Positions 63,549 to 64,000 of a stretch of 64,000 nt of DNA are shown here, piece after piece. This stretch comes from Serratia nevei (GTDB lineage: Bacteria > Pseudomonadota > Gammaproteobacteria > Enterobacterales > Enterobacteriaceae): NCBI RefSeq assembly GCF_037948395.1, contig NZ_CP149940.1, forward strand, positions 3,038,001 through 3,102,000, given 5' to 3'. A model generated the notes under the pieces. That model ran no database searches. It was not told where the DNA came from and saw only the letters and a list, made by a program, of their open reading frames with translations. The translations under genes were made by a program, and so were the position numbers. Position 1 is the first letter of the stretch, and the number at the start of each line of letters is the position of its first letter.

Positions 63549-64000
63549 TGACCGCGCGTCTCGGCCGCTGGCTGAGCTCTCTGGATACGCTGGAAAAACG
63601 CATCGCGCGCGCGCCGACGGTGCGCCGCTACGGTCGCCTGACCCGTGCGACCGGGCTGGTGCTGGAGGCTACCGGCCTGCAGCTGCCGCTCGGCGCGACC
63701 TGCCTCATCGAACGGCACGACGCCGGTGAGGTGCAGGAAGTGGAAAGCGAAGTGGTCGGCTTCAACGGCCAGCGGCTGTTCCTGATGCCGCTGGAAGAAG
63801 TGGAAGGCATCGTGCCGGGCGCGCGGGTTTACGCCCGCATCGCACCGGAAGGCCAAAGCGCCGGCAAACAGCTGCCGCTCGGCCCCGCGCTGTTGGGGCG
63901 TGTGCTGGACGGCAGCGCCAAACCGCTCGACGGCCTGCCTTCACCGGAAACCGGTTACCGCGCGCCGCTGATCACCGCGCCGTTCAACCCCTTGCAGCGC
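63548..64000 (+). CDS. fliI: Flagellar ATPase FliI, N-terminal part
   Basis: ATPase of the flagellar export apparatus; the gene is cut by the window edge. The 151 visible residues start [19 protein letters not shown] and include the beta-barrel domain with [30 protein letters not shown] and the [15 protein letters not shown] linker (about 117-131) before the Walker A motif. The start overlaps fliH (ATGA). Identification rests on family sequence and operon position. Confidence 0.95.
   Translation, partial: MTARLGRWLSSLDTLEKRIARAPTVRRYGRLTRATGLVLEATGLQLPLGATCLIERHDAGEVQEVESEVVGFNGQRLFLMPLEEVEGIVPGARVYARIAPEGQSAGKQLPLGPALLGRVLDGSAKPLDGLPSPETGYRAPLITAPFNPLQR

Noticed and set aside
1..64000. tRNA genes, CRISPR arrays, insertion sequences or phage integrases
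   Set aside because: No cloverleaf-like sequence, spaced repeats, transposase or integrase motif was found by eye; a dedicated scan (tRNAscan, CRISPR finder, IS search) would be needed to exclude small ones.

Overview
The window reads as chromosomal DNA of a Serratia-like enterobacterium (Yersiniaceae, close to S. marcescens). The basis is high G+C coding sequence, very close protein matches (recalled, not searched) to E. coli NarX/NarL, PutA/PutP, EfeUOB, PhoH, ChaABC, Cbl and Fli proteins, and conserved neighbourhoods such as narK-narXL-ychO, putA-putP-efeUOB-phoH and fliTSDC-fliAZ-tcy. No tRNA, rRNA, CRISPR array, insertion sequence or integrase was recognised.

Region 1 (1-13.0 kb, all minus strand, read right to left) is a Wzx/Wzy-type exopolysaccharide operon. 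A WecA-like initiating transferase comes first, followed by Wza, Wzc, the Wzx flippase, an ATP-grasp enzyme, the Wzy polymerase, three glycosyltransferases and a secreted, probably carbohydrate-binding protein cut by the window edge. A JUMPstart/ops element (RfaH recruitment) lies just ahead of the first gene. Upstream sit an SDR epimerase and a membrane-anchored winged-helix regulator, then about 770 bp of AT-rich non-coding DNA.

Region 2 (13.7-22.2 kb) holds nitrate transport and sensing (narK, narX, narL, with a perfect FNR palindrome and a NarL-like site), the inverse autotransporter-like ychO, an orphan prepilin peptidase and an isolated tailspike-like beta-helix protein. Region 3 (22.4-29.1 kb) is a peptide-type ABC importer with two paralogous binding proteins, one at each end. 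Region 4 (29.4-30.2 kb) is an unrecognised two-gene pair. Region 5 (30.2-37.0 kb) holds cbl, chaC, chaB, a Fur-type siderophore-interacting protein, chaA, lpxO and phoH.

Region 6 (37.7-47.4 kb) is the EfeUOB iron-uptake operon with a Fur-like box, then the divergent put genes with four GTTGCA operator sites between them. Region 7 (47.6-64.0 kb) is flagellar: cystine uptake (tcyN, tcyL, tcyJ, dcyD), fliZ, fliA, fliC, then divergent fliDST and, after an interruption, fliE and divergent fliFGHI (fliI is cut at the right edge). The interruption (56.1-59.5 kb) carries an AraC regulator, several possible tiny membrane proteins, and a divergent LysR/azoreductase pair. fliC and fliD both have textbook sigma-28 promoters.

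Most of the window is ordinary core genome. The parts worth a second look are the exopolysaccharide locus and its regulator, the lone tailspike-like gene, the unknown pair at 29.4 kb, and the insert between fliT and fliE.
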